A DNA stretch of 64,000 nt from Liolophura sinensis (Eukaryota; Mollusca; Polyplacophora; Chitonida; Chitonidae): the NCBI RefSeq assembly GCF_032854445.1, contig NC_088295.1, positions 69,783,058 to 69,847,057 of the forward strand, written 5' to 3'. Position 1 is the stretch's first letter; every line of letters begins with the position of its first letter. The notes under the pieces are model-generated. The model had not been told where the DNA came from and searched no databases. It saw only the letters and a list, made by a program, of their open reading frames with translations. The translations under genes were made by a program, and so were the position numbers. Positions 23,057-35,239 of the stretch are shown here, in pieces.

Positions 23057-23635
23057 GGGTCCATTTGCACAAATTGATCGTAAGCCTTTCTTGATTGTAA
23101 ATCACTGGGATGGCAATCGTAGCCTTAGCTAACAATCAACAACCCCTTGCACAAAGGGATTTTTACCTACGCCACGACAGTTGTAACATGCAATTAGAAA
23201 TTACAATCAACACAGTGATAAATTCTTACAATCGCCCCAACATTAACCTTAAATACAAATACTTGCTTTAGGTGCACTGTTAATTGATACCTTTCAACTC
23301 GGTTTGTAAAGATGTGTAATGTAATTGCCTCAAAAAGATTTTATGAGCATTATTATCACATGTTTCTGTTGTTGTTGTTAACTGCTGAATCGTTATCAAG
23401 TAGTACTCTTTTGAAAGGGAAGGCAAGAAAAGTTATTGACCGTAACATTATCCATACACACTGGCCACCCTTATGTACGAGTCAAATTTGGCTCTCGATT
23501 GTAGCTTGAACAATTTACAATTGCCTTACAATTCCTATGTGTGAGCCGCGCAACGTATGTTTACACTCAAATGTAAACTAAACTGTAGAGTCTACGATCG
23601 ATTGTAGCTACAATCTCTTTGTGCAAGAGGGACCT
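23057..23635. mobile_element. Probable MITE with imperfect terminal inverted repeats
   Basis: The left end 'gggtccatttgcacaaattg' followed by 'atcgtaag' pairs with the inverted right end ('aggtccctcttgcacaaaga' then 'gattgtag' on the complement). The ~580-bp interior has no coding capacity and repeats the theme 'ccttgcacaaagggat' near 23142 and several 'aatcgtag/ctacaatc' words, suggesting internal or nested inverted repeats. This is the architecture of a non-autonomous DNA transposon. I could not define a target-site duplication or the parent superfamily. Confidence 0.6.
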
Positions 23636-24842
23636 GGACACCTAGTATGTAATTTCCTATCTATCCGGAACATTGAACTCAGGCATCCCGATTGGCTGAT
23701 AATTACTAATTCACCTACCATATCGCTCTTTATACTTGTCGTGTATTTGTGTTCCATGAACTTTAAACGCCTCGGTGATGCTTAAGAGTAGTCATTGTAC
23801 TTTTGGGGGGCATGTTATAGCCATTACTTGCTGCCTTACCTTTAAATGAGGATGGGATGAAAGTTTTCAAAGATAATCTACGGATGAAATCTACCCGTGA
23901 TCCCAGTGCTCTTTAACTTCCTGTCGTATTTCTAACAGCGTTGCAAGCTGTTGACTGCTTCGCTTAGCACCCGTCTTAATTTCCTACATCATATGCATTC
24001 TTAGTTCTTTGGTGGATTGTGTTGAACATTGTTTGGGGAATTGGCCTTGCAATTATTCATTCCATCCCTGCATTTCCTTTCTTATAGCTAAAGAAGACAG
24101 AAGACATCAGTCAGTTGCAAGTTGTAAATAAAAAATGATTTTTTTTTGTGGGACTTTTAAATTGTACAGCTGTTAGGAGCTGATAGTGATAGTTCGCTAG
24201 AAAGCCTAAAAGCTCTTACCTTTGAGATCCTTCATGTTTTGGACAAAAACTTTAAACCTTCTTAAAATTAAATGTCAGCGTAATATGCATAAAGGTTCCA
24301 GAACTTTGTCCAGCAAAACCACTGTCACAGAATGAATACCTAAGTGAGATATTATGCATTTGTCTTTTGTTAGGCCATTTTTCAGCTTCATCAATTGAAT
24401 AGGAGGTCAAGTGATTAAAACGTCCCGTTCCCAAATGGCGAACTGACGCTATTAAATCCTGCGAAAATTAAACAAGTTCTGAGATTGTGCTCCTTAATCC
24501 TCTATGGTCCAGTTAATGCTGACACAGCTGTAACCCTGTTTCCATTATAACTAACCAGTAAATTCAGACAGTTAGGCCGTCAATGTCATTGTCACGGGGT
24601 GAGAAATGGTCAGTTTGATCTAATCGGTTTGAGCAATCTGCCTGACATAAAGTCAGGGCCCACCAAGCGCGAACCATTCGTGCAAACACGGGACTTCCTC
24701 GATCAGTGTGTGAACGTGTCTGAGGCATTATGTAGTCCACTTGTGTCATTCTCACACCCATGCAAAACGCCTGGATGACAACACATCCAGTTTATAATAT
24801 CTCAGCATTACATGCAGTTAAGCATCTACCTATCTGTATGTT
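23636..24842. other. Unassigned DNA with a possible short Penelope-like tail
   Basis: 'gtgttgaacattgtttgggg' then 'aattggccttg' near 24019-24050 resembles the Penelope-like tail piece at 53462 and the 'gtgttaaacgttgttgtgg' segment of the copy at 37865-39651. Nothing else is recognised. Confidence 0.35.
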
Positions 24843-25166
24843 CGTATACTTGGGATTCAACGTCGTACATAACAACGACACAATGAGTCATTAGGTATGT
24901 GTACACATACTATGTCTTCTTTAGCAGGGCGGGTCCATGCAGCCGCTGAAGTATCATGTCGAAAAAGCTAGACATGACACCCAACCCAGTCACGTTACAC
25001 TGACACCGTGCCAACCAGTCCTGTTCCCTTGCTCTAACCTCTCAGTGCTGAGCGCTAAGCGAGGCATCAACAAGTACCATTTTTGAAGTCTGACCCGACC
25101 CGGGTTTAATTCCGGATCTACCAACTTTGAGGCGAGCGCTCTAACCATTGTGTCACCGAAGCGGTG
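24843..25166 (-). mobile_element. SINE, family B (tRNA-derived)
   Basis: Read on the minus strand, it starts 'caccgcttcggtgacacaat', has an A-box-like 'acaatggttagagcg' and a B-box-like region around 'gatccggaattaaacccggg', then a ~200-bp body. It ends with 'tgtacgacgttgaatcccaag', nearly the same tail as SINE family C at 59881-60243. The opposite-end tail is short. A truncated copy of its head lies at 59477-59504. Confidence 0.75.
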
Positions 25167-25578
25167 TCTGCCTTTTAGGTACATATTTATATTGTTTAGT
25201 TATGAAGACAACACTTAGTTGATAATACAGGGAATTCCTGAGATTCCCACGTCCCCACCGTTGCTTTGCCTTTAGTAGCAATAAACAGTCGACAGCGCTC
25301 GTAAGTGCACTTGGGTGTTTTTGCGTGAAATTCACAGGGGATCACTTGTCTTCTTTCAGTGTGACAAACACCTTCAGCGCTGTGCGGATAGAAATGGGAA
25401 TGTCCACCAATATAATTTCCCCAACAAACTGACCGCCATCGTATGCACTGTTGTCTTCCATGACACAGTCAATTAAAATGCCAATCTCTTGGTAAACGAC
25501 AGATCATTCAGGTCTCTTGATTGAATTCAACTCTTGCTCGTACCCTGCTGTTCATCAAGGAGTTTATCTGTCGGAATT
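25167..25578. other. Unassigned noncoding DNA
   Basis: Nothing recognised. A short frame on the minus strand (25153-25335) is unremarkable. Confidence 0.4.
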
Positions 25579-25850
25579 AAGAGCTGCATGTGTTTTCCAC
25601 ATATCTCTGTATGAAGAACTACATGTGGTTTCCAAAGGGCTTTAAATGAAGAGTTGCATATGGCTTCCACATATCTCTGTATATAAAGAACTGCATGTGA
25701 TTTCTACAGGGCTCTAAATAAAGAACAGCATGTCGTTTCTACAGGGCTCTAAATGAAGAGCTGTATGTTGCTTCCAAAGGGCCCTGCATGAAGAGCCTCG
25801 TGTGGCTTCCATCGGACTCTAACTGAAGAGCTGTAGTTTCCCACTGGGCT
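25579..25850 (+). repeat. ~35-bp tandem repeat, about eight diverged units
   Basis: Units of the type 'gaagagctgcatgtggtttc' followed by 'cacagggctctaaat' repeat from 25579 to about 25850. Examples of unit starts lie near 25612, 25648, 25684, 25719, 25755, 25790 and 25825. Divergence between units suggests an old array. Confidence 0.82.
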
Positions 25851-26454
25851 CCCTTCATAATACACCATTCTTAAGTACAATATGAAACTGACAACAAATA
25901 AATAACTCATATTTCATAGTTTATAGGGTTTTTTTAAATAACTTACGTATGTTTAGTTTAAAGTATCAACGTCCTACCTGAAAAAGCCCTCAACATTATA
26001 ATTCCGGAGTCCTGATAACGATAGAAAATCCTTGTAGGCGCTAGAATTTATTTTCGGTTATGTTGACGCAAGCACAGAAATCGCCTGCTCGTGTGCACCA
26101 GGATTTGCTCCTATTCGTGTCAGACTTCGTCGGGAGAATCTCCTTGTTTTTACCATTAGATATTCCAACGCATCAGGCCACGGTGATAATTATTTTATTG
26201 CCGACACGATTAATAATGTATGCACTCCGTGTCAAATCACCTTAACACAAGGACAAGGCGTTTAGCGTCAAGGTGACATGAAGCTGTCAAGCCTTTTCAT
26301 TACAAGTGATCGCTCAGGTTTCTCCAGAAGAAACGACGCTAACTTCCCAATATCCTACATGTAGTTCAATCATTGCAAAACGACTTGGCCTGAGACGAAC
26401 CAGAGTAGCTGTTCATTTCTCGTCCATTTCCTCTGGAGAAAGAAGGCCTAAGCA

Positions 26455-26765
26455 TCCTTGAGGCCTGGTCCCTCTGCACCGCTCTAATGTGATTGCATGC
26501 TAAATTTGATGGCAACACAGTATTTAGAGTAGTTCTAGACTTGTGGCGTCTAATAAATTGCAACTAATATCAATGCATCTTTGCCCAATTCTGCCTAAAC
26601 CATGTTGCTATAGGGGACGTTTACGTTACTACGTTAAGCATGTACATGAACATTCGATCAAACTCCGACAGAGGTAAAATGAAAAGAGGTCAGATTTCAC
26701 CGGTGATACGTCAACCCTTCTCTGATTTTATGCTGTACGCTGTAGGCTTTTATATTGTGGATAAA
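26455..26765 (+). repeat. Dispersed repeat family R, copy 2
   Basis: Landmarks in order are 'ctaatgtgattgcatg', 'ggcaacacagtattta', 'tctagacttgtggcgtctaa', 'taaattgcaactaatatca', 'tgcctaaaccatgttgct', 'catgtacatgaacattcg', 'gaggtaaaatgaaaag' and 'atgctgtacgc'. They correspond to copies 1 and 40065-40405. Confidence 0.72.
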
Positions 26766-29700
26766 TTACTTCTACATCACCGCTAGGGATATGCATGGTA
26801 TGATTTCCATTTTTCCACATAGCCCAAATTTGTAATCAGTTTCTGTTGTATTTGTAGAATCAGGAAAAGGAAAACAGCATGGTAAAGGAAAATAATCTTT
26901 ACAATTTGAAATATCAGTTTTGAAGTTAAGGATTCAAGAAGAACTTCAAGACATAGTCCAGTGAAAAGAAACCATTCACACAGTCTGGAGTTTATAGCAT
27001 CTCAGTCTAACCATTGTTAGCTGAAAAGGGAACCTTGCACGGAAATGGTTAGAACGCTGACACTTACTGAGGCAGTTTTCTTTTAATAAATTAAAAATTG
27101 TCGGTGCTTGTGATGTCAGCAATAGCCATTCATACTACGAAGACCATGACCTGATTTGAACGGTAATTTTTACTTTTCTCACGAAGTACTTGAACAACTC
27201 CACGCCGAGCAGATCAGATATACAACAAACTTTTCGCTTCAGAACCTTAATCTGGAGGCGCTTAAATAAGATCATCTAGCTGGAATACACTGGGATTTAC
27301 CATGGCACCTTGAAAACGTACCGGTTACATCTGGAAAACCCATAAGCCGCCTAGAGTGATAGCGTTGACCACGCGGGCGGCATCCTGAACGGAATACAAT
27401 TCTAACCTGGATTATGTTATTTAGCTACTGGGTTACGGTTGGGTTTACAATATGCTAACAATGCTTCCACAAAGTACGTGCTTATGGCCAGGAAAAGCTA
27501 TGTGTCATGAAGACACTAGACAGTTCTCTGTCTAAGCTCTGAAGCTGTTACAAGCGTTTCTATCCTCTTAGTTTCGTTCTAAGCTCTGTCACTGTCACAT
27601 CCTCCTAATTTCGTCCTAACGGTTAAATGTGGATGGTTAGGCACCATGTCTCAAAGGTATTCTAGCTGGTGAACGTAGATGGTAGGATTTTCTGTCAGAG
27701 GTTAGAAGTCGCCAACAGCTGGCTTCTAGCTTTTCGGATTTCTCTTTTTACCATATTAAAAGTTTTTAAAATGAAAGATGTAGGACAGTACCATGGTTTA
27801 TACCACATGGTTAAGAAAAGTGCGACATTTGTTATTGAATATATGTTGTTGATCCAAACACAACCTCCGTCCTGCAATAATGTTGAAAAGCCCTACAGGA
27901 AGTTAAAACACTTAGGGGGAGATATTGCTCATTTATCCACAGATATTCTGGTGTGCAATGTATGGGGGTACTGTAGATTTAAAAGTCAATGCAGTATAAA
28001 CATGTATGGAACGTCCACTTTGTCCAGCTGATGTACGAATGTTTGTTTTGATGCCTATATATAGAACTACTCTAAATTTCCGACCAATATCATCTACGTG
28101 AAATTCGACAGCGTGGTATTATCAACAGCATATAGATGTCCCACAAGGAAATAACCTCACTCCAGTATGTTATGAGATATGAAAAAAACACCTAGTTCTC
28201 TCCTTTGCATTCATCAAACCTTATATACATATATGGCATATTAAGGAACAATGAAGAAAATATGTCCCGAATTCACTATGATTGAAAGGGATAACTAATT
28301 CACTCTTGGCACATCTTACTCGGACTTTCTGATCGTTGCTTTCTCAGGCGTTAAATACATGACAATGGAGATGACATTATTTTCGATGTTGTTAATTATC
28401 CATTTCTTGATTTCTTACATTTTGTTGAACATACCAGTCATTATTGATGAGGGTGGAAGATCTGTTGCGCTATGATTTGTATTGTATGTAACACGGGACA
28501 GGGCTGTTTAAGCGTTGCGCAGCTTTAATATCGCAGCTGTGTTAATATAAATATTTACTGTTGCAATAAAAGGGTAATTGAGATACCTTTATACTTTTCC
28601 TTTCTTTATTGTAGGGTGTAATGTATAATACATATATAGACGGTGGATTTGTCTGTTAATGATTAATTTTTGAATTGAGCTAGACCAATACAAATTCCGA
28701 AGATTATCTGTTACACCCATGACTTTTTATGAAGATGGACTATAAATGACCTTATTTCGAGGTATCTGTGAAAATTGCTAGGCTCGCTTAACCTTCTAGA
28801 AACCAGCATCCTTACGAGAAGTCACGAATCAAGGACTGTATAATTTTACTGCCAGAAAAACGTCAAGATGAGAGACAAATACCCACGTAGGCGAGAAATT
28901 ATCTTTACATCACGGAATTATCTTTACATCACAAATGAAGTAGATATCAACGTTGTCATTGTTTTCTGCGTAATTTTCCACCCTTGTCTGTGGGAGATAT
29001 GAGAGAGGAACCACTCCAGGGTTGTGAACAGATGTCTGTAAATCAGAATAGTTGTCTCAGATCTTATATATCTTCCTTGCTCCAGTACGCACCTACATAG
29101 CTGTAAACCGTCCTTATTATAACCAGTCCATAAAAGCAGACAGCAAATGTTTCGGCGTGGGCCTTTCATCTAGCCTCGACAGAGTGTTAGGATACGTACA
29201 TTTACTTAATGCCTTTTCGTGAGGCGGGTTTATTGATTCCGTAGAATGCCAGCTCCTGAAAGGACAAAAACGCCAGCCAGGACAAAAAAGAAAGAAAGGA
29301 AAAAAACTTTGCTTTGCTGTCTGTCATAGTCAGCTTTGGTCAATGCCCATTCCAGTCTAAGTTTATTGTGAAAAATTATATTACAAAAATAAAAATCTTT
29401 AATGCAAAGGAACAAAAGGCTTTGTGAAGTTGAGGTGTGCCGGTTCCCTGCTACACTCTTATATATCGGTAGGTTTGTGTCATTCCTTTTTAAACTCTGG
29501 TAAATGTAAGCGTTGTTGCTTTCATCGCGTGCTCCAGTTAACCCGCCTTCCAAGAAGGTTTACAACAGCGAATATTCTAGGCAGGGGAGCACCATGTGTG
29601 CTACTCAACATTAGAGGAAGAGCAGCGTTTGTCTCCAGGAGGTGCACAAGAGGTGCAGGTGTATAAGTAATCATGAAGAAGTATTTCAGGACTTTTGTTT

Positions 29701-31174
29701 GTTCGTCGTGTTTTTATTTAGGACCTTTTGTAAATATACAGAAGATGTAGATAAAAAATTTTAAGTTCTTTTAACAACAACACTGTGCCATACAAACGTA
29801 CATCACATGTCCAGTGTTCCAGTCCAGTGTCGAAGCTTTGTGTTTTGCCAGAGGAATTGCAAGATATTCTGCTTGGGTGATATCCTAAAGTAAATGATAA
29901 CATCATTAAGAGAAGTGCATGTAGTATATTCGCGAGGACTGAAAACAGACGCCCTGGTATGGTAAGGCGGGGTCCGACCCCAGTGCAAGAAACTGTGGAC
30001 CTCTATAAATGTGGGTGTTGGCTGCACTCGTAAGGCTACTCCTTTTTTCAGTTCTGTTTTACTCGTCTTTTCCTGTTATATGGCAAGCATATGGCTTATA
30101 AAGCTCCAAACATGTACTGAAGCGATGTATAGGTCATAAAATCTTTAGTCACACAAAAGTACTTTTCCAAAGAAAAGAAAAATGATGAATAAAAATTCAA
30201 ACTCTTCCTCGATATACAACGTTCTGTCCACAGCGACTTCGTTAATCCACTTTACTGTGGTGGATGCTTGGTAGACCTAGGCAGAAATATAGATTTTAAA
30301 CTTGCTAAACTATGACAATACTCATCACATTATAAAGTTTATGTTTTACATATGAAGACACACGTTGACCAAAACGAAACTTTAACAGCACCAAGAAATA
30401 CAAACATGAAAGTTTCAGTAAAGACATTTTTGTGGTTAACGATGATATTCATGACGTAAAACTTACAAACCAGTGCCCCGTTTGAACAATAATTTGGTGT
30501 ATTTGATAAAGAGTGCATTTTTGAGGGTTATTGCTAAGCAACCATCTCTTTTATGGTATTATAATTTGCCTAAGTGCTTCGACCAAGTTTTATACTTCTT
30601 ACTTACCGTACCAAGTCCATCATGTTGTGACAGAACATTCAGGAGGACTAATCTGAACACGAGTTAAGCCAACTCATCAACAACGTGTTGCTGAAAGCCC
30701 TTCAGTGCGAGACTCCACAGGATTGGGTTACATCCCAACGGCCTTTGTGACTACTGTTATATGGAGGAAACTGTATCTCATTATTTACCGCATTGCTTTA
30801 ATTTTACTAATAATAGGTTCGTTTTACAGCACGGGTAAGCACTCAGGGTGTAAAACGTCTTACGGTGGAAGGGCTACTAAGTCCTAATGAACCACCGATT
30901 GAAAATGTTCCAGGCTCTTGCGGATTATATAATATCTACATATTATATCTAATATCTATATATAAATCTCTCAGTTTTGGTGTAAACTAAGTACTCTTTA
31001 TATCTCTAGAACATACGTTGTCATGGTAGTTAAGGGTTTACTTAGCTAAGTGAGCTTCATGAAACTGGCTCACACCGTAGTGTGTGTTCCTGCGTTTGAT
31101 CATGCTAAAGCTGTTTCTGGTTGGTGGCGATGGGAAACAAGTGGCGAGTCCTCAGAACGGTAGTATTAAGAGCA
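26766..31174. other. Unassigned DNA, no recognised gene
   Basis: A 4.4-kb stretch with only short frames (the longest 120 codons at 27669-28031 plus, 107 codons at 29230-29553 minus), none of which I recognise. A small duplication 'aattatctttacatcac' occurs twice at about 28898-28936. An AT-rich low-complexity patch lies at 30925-30965. Confidence 0.45.
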
Positions 31175-31245
31175 TGTGCCCGAGATGGCCAATTATCACA
31201 CTGTCATCGCCGCTCTGGTTTTACTCTCTATATTGTAGTCATTTA
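31175..31245 (+). repeat. Family R fragment
   Basis: 'gatggccaattatcacactg' and 'tcgccgctctggttttactc' match the 'accatttgcca...tcacactgtcgccgct' part of family R. Confidence 0.5.
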
Positions 31246-32129
31246 TAGAGTATTGAGAGCAGGCTGGCCGTCTTCGCATCGTCCTGGATAAGATTCGCCC
31301 TGAAAATCGTCCCGCACATAATATGCCCCATGAAAGGTCTGGCTACCAAGTTCTAGATACATCGTTGTAGGTGTGGACCTTTTGTCGATTCTCCTCTCCA
31401 TCGTACGGTCAGTAATTGCTGCACTGACACTGGAAGCAATCTCCCAGAACATTTTTTCTGTGCATTTGGCAAAATTGTCCTATGTATGATTTTTTTCCTT
31501 AACACTTTCAGCATATTTCAGTCCTCGGTTCACTTTCCCTTTGGCAACTGTTTCTTGGTTGCCATTTGTTAAGCCTCACCCACCCATGACCAGATTGTCT
31601 TGCTCGAGCCTTTTCCCCAGGGAGCTGTTCATAGTTTTTCTGCCTTGATAGGTTTCACCATATTGTTGTTAATAGCTTCGTATTGCCGTTTCCTTAAAGT
31701 TATTTGAGATAATTCTTGACATTTCTTCTCCAAGACAGCAATTCTCGCCATTTTTCACCTTACTTCTGTTTTCGTTCAAATTTTCCCATAAGCTGGGGTA
31801 TATTACAATTCTCCTTTATTTCTGCTTTTACCGAGAACTGTACTTGTATTCTGTTCGCCAGTCCAACAAGCACCCTACTTCCTTTATTTTCCTACTTATT
31901 TTCTTGTTTTTCTCTGGTTCTCATATTAATTGTAGATTTATTATCATTTTCTCCTAGTTTCACGCCTAGGTTTTAAATTTCATATGCAGACAGCTGGTGC
32001 TTTATGGGCTTTTCAATTTTTCCCTCAATCTTGCGGGTGTTGAGTAGTTCTCGCAAGGTTACAGCCAGTGAGCATTTCCTGCTTTTGGATAATGGTAATA
32101 TAAACCAGAAGGCGTGTAATGTGCTATGG
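31246..32129. other. Unassigned noncoding DNA
   Basis: Includes a 69-codon minus frame (31243-31452) and an 86-codon pyrimidine-rich plus frame (31716-31976), neither recognised. The plus frame is biased by a T/C-rich stretch. Confidence 0.4.
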
Positions 32130-32370
32130 TTCAAGTATTTACAGGAGGTTACAATAAAACCCTGTCTGTGGTAAATTAACAAGGTCGTGTGACCATTTGC
32201 CAGCTACCACATTGTCGTCGCTACTCTGGTTTACTCACTGTGCTGTACATCATTCATTATAACATCGCTGCAATTTCTAATTCTGCTTAAGCCGTGGCAG
32301 TCTAAGTTGCTCTCATTTAAGTAGTTATATTAAGAGTTAGAATAAAATCCTAACTGAGGTAAATTAACAA
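32130..32370 (+). repeat. Dispersed repeat family R, rearranged copy
   Basis: 32140-32265 carries the family R right part ('gtgtgaccatttgccagc', 'actgtgctgtacatc'). 32268-32370 then carries the middle part ('tgcttaagccgtggcag', 'gttagaataaaatcctaact', 'gaggtaaattaac'). The order is swapped relative to other copies, as in a partial tandem or head-to-tail join. Confidence 0.62.
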
Positions 32371-32430
32371 GAATCTATGCCTGGACATTTAAATACCAGC
32401 CAGTCCACAATGGACCTTTCAGGTCAATTA
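32371..32430 (-). mobile_element. Possible Penelope-like tail fragment
   Basis: 'aatctatgcctggacattta' with 'caatggacctttcaggtcaat' parallels 'aaatctatgcgtcaagacatt...aatggacgttccaggtcaat' at 4251-4308. It abuts family R. Confidence 0.45.
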
Positions 32431-33139
32431 TGTTACGATATTTGTATCTTTCCATATCTGGCAATATACGCGACATATATACTTGTTCCTTGTCTAGATC
32501 TAGGCCTACTCAGTACAGCTGCCGTCAACTTGTACGCAAGTCTCTGGTCTTATCAGATTCTAACAACTTGACCAAATCCGGCGGCAAGTTTCCACAAACT
32601 CAGGCGAGCCTCACTTTCGTATCCTTGACTCACCAACTATAACAGAAAGTCATTGCACCGGAAAAGAGGAGAGATGGCAAAGTTTAAAAGTGAGGTTACA
32701 GAGTGTGAATTTAAAGTAAAATGAACTGTGTATTATGTGCTAAGTGCAGCTTATTAGCTAACAAGTTTGCGCGATCTGGGCCATATTGACATAAACGTCG
32801 TGTTTTCAGCTTGATGGTTCCTTTTGTAAGCAAACTGCCAAGCGCTAAGTTACTACTTAAATACACTAAGAATCAACAATTTCTATGTATAGTTCACACT
32901 GATTTTTTTTTATCCTCTGCCGACTTTGTGGGAAATGTGCACAGGAATTATTTATCTACGGAAGTCTGGAAGGTTCAAAAAAACTAACTGCTTCAAATCA
33001 TGACTGATCTGAACAGAAACAGACTGAACAGAAACTACTACAAGGAGCACTCTGATTTTACACTGCATTGTACTAGTTTTCTATGGAAGCCTATGTTGCA
33101 TGATCATCAAACCACACAGCGAACTCAGATGCCGGCCAG
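32431..33139. other. Unassigned DNA upstream of the Gypsy remnant
   Basis: An LTR for the Gypsy element was expected here, but I could not match any segment to sequence downstream of the integrase. Nothing else is recognised. Confidence 0.4.
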
Positions 33140-33950
33140 ATTTTCGCTATAGAGTACCATTACCTCAACAATTACAAGTTAACGGCAATCTTACTGCCAG
33201 TTGGAAACGTTGGCTGTAACCCTCAGATTCTTTTGAAATTGTCACTGGCTTACAAGAACACAAGAACAAATACAGGATTGCTACCTGTAACCAGTATTAT
33301 GCTCTTGACATATCAAATAGCTTACCAAAACAAAATGGATGTCGTTCTTCAGCTCTAGGGTCACCGATGATCTGGGAGATATACCATGTCATATATGAAC
33401 GGCATATCTTCAACAAGCGATCTAAACATGAAGACTGGATTATAGGGACTTACGCATCTCAATTACGAGCTTTATGTCAAACGTGCGACTTCAGAGGTCT
33501 TCAGAACGCGCTTATCCGTGACAGCATAGTTAGTGGAATACGCGATAACAGTGTGAAAGAGAAACTTCTCCGGGAAGTAACTCTAAACAGATGTACTAAA
33601 GTGTGTCAGTCGAGAGAAACTTCTTTAGGACAAGTTAAGCCTTTGACCGGGAAATACACGATGCGTCGAAACGCCAACACAAGAAGCATACACTCAACAC
33701 GCATGGTCAGCTATATCTAAATCCTTGAAATTTAACTGCAACTACTGTGGCAATAGACGCGGACAGAAAAAGTGTTCTGCATACGAGAAGGAGCGTGGAA
33801 AGTGCGGTAAAATGTCGCATTTTGCTGTCAAATGTAAAGCACAATCAACTTCCAGTCACAGAGCACACTGGTATATTCTTCTGAATCATCCTCGTCTGAG
33901 GAAAATGAAAACTGCAATTCTGAAGGTAAAAAAAGGCGAAGAACTTTACT
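33140..33950 (+). pseudogene. Gypsy gag (capsid and zinc knuckle) remnant
   Basis: The capsid begins around 33150 in broken frame. It is clear at 33367-33720: 'ERHIFNKRSKHEDWIIGTY', 'LRALCQTCDF', 'LIRDSIVSGI' and 'EKLLRE', the usual gag helix motifs. The next frame (33725-33952) holds a nucleocapsid-like Cys/His region, 'CNYCGNRRG' and 'CGKMSHFAVKC'. The second knuckle lacks the first of its expected cysteines (an Arg precedes the Gly-Lys-Cys). Gag would assemble the particle that packages the RNA. Confidence 0.83.
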
Positions 33951-34003
33951 AAATTGGGTTTCGTGGTATTTTCCAATCGGCCCCAGGACTGCATACTCAG
34001 AAA

Positions 34004-34735
34004 ATGAAAGTGCTACAAGTACTCCATAAGAAAATTCTAGCTGTAGCCACTAACGCGATACCCTCGAAACTACTCACACAGGAACAACTTCTCTCTGACT
34101 GTATCTTTGAAGGAGATGTCGAAATTCCTGTAGGTAACCAACATCTTTACGTGTATCCCATATACCTCCTCCAAAACATCCACTTCTTCGAGTACCACTG
34201 GCTCATAAAAAGGATCTGCGCAAGGAACTGGTCAGACCTGAAAAGTTTGGAATTATTTCACTCGTCAAGACACCAAGTGATTGGGTATCAAGTTTAGTAA
34301 GTTTGGTTTAACCGGATAGCAAGCTACGGGGCGGCAATGACCTAAAAATCTTCTTCCGGAGTTATCGAAAGCCAAGCTTTTCTCGAAATGTGATGTACTA
34401 AATGGCTCCTGGCATGTCGGTCTGGGAGAAGACTCCAGTCTATATACCACTTTGGCCGATTCAGATTCAAATGACGGGTAGATGAAGCACTTCAAGAGGT
34501 TCCATGGATCATTATGGGTACTGATGATGTACTCACCACTGGGTAAGGTTTAAACGACTGATGATGCTGAAGTAAATCACGATGACTTCGCCAGCTGCTG
34601 CGTGAAAATAACATTAAGTTAACCTGTGACAAACTCGAATTCAAGAAACAGGAAGTCCCATTCCTTGCTCATGTTCTCACCACTTCAGGACTTCAACCTA
34701 CCCGAAAAAGACCAAGCTATTCTCCAGAGGCCGAA
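34004..34735 (+). pseudogene. Gypsy reverse transcriptase remnant
   Basis: 34004-34297 covers the linker and RT start ('KKDLRKEL', 'EKFGIISLVKTPSDWVSSLV' in adjacent frames). After a deletion, 'DNSGRRF'-like and 'WHVGLGEDSSLYTTL' remnants appear near 34402-34450. A remnant of the Y-x-DD block lies near 34520 ('TDDVLTTG'). 'CDKLEFKKQEVPFLAHVLT' follows near 34625-34680. Reading frame changes several times, and part of the palm is missing. Confidence 0.75.
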
Positions 34736-35140
34736 AGCAGCTGTTAGCAGCTCACTTACAGTCACTGAGCGCAATTATTCTCAAACTGAAAAGGAACTCC
34801 TGGGAATTGTATTCACACATACGACGTTCCACCAGTACTTCGTGACATCACTGTAGAAAGTGACCATAAATTACTGGAAGCGATCCAAAAGAAAGATCTA
34901 CTCTCAAACACTTTCAAACACTGTTGTTTGCCCACAGAAGTACCCCACAAAAGGGACACTCAAACTTGTGTACAAAATGAAATTGGAAATGTTTTTAGCT
35001 TACATGCTTTCGTATGGCTCATTACTGACATGTGAAGACAGCTTTCACACTGACATCGAGGACATCTCAGCTGTTGACGACGAGATCTATTATCTGCAAA
35101 TGAATGATTACCTACCTGTGTTTAAAAGATATTGAGCTGG
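34736..35140 (+). pseudogene. Gypsy RNase H remnant
   Basis: 'SLTVTERNYSQTEKELLGIV' (34766-34826) and 'FHQYFV' are the RNase H central motif with its conserved Glu. 'VESDHKLLEAIQKKDLL' follows in another frame near 34857, carrying the expected Ser-Asp-His. The acidic end of the polyprotein before integrase is at about 35040-35135. Confidence 0.8.
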
Positions 35141-35239
35141 CGACTAGACAAGACACTGTCCTTCAGGGAGTTAAATCCAGCATTTTTTACTCCTGGGAGT
35201 AAATATTTTGTTTCAGTCCAAGCACAGCCATACTACCAT

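Noticed and set aside
27695-27877. Minus-strand 60-codon frame with 'MWYKPWYCPTSFIL' resembling a cytochrome P450 family 4 helix region
   Set aside because: The resemblance is short, with no heme-binding Cys motif, I-helix or other exon nearby. Not enough to call.
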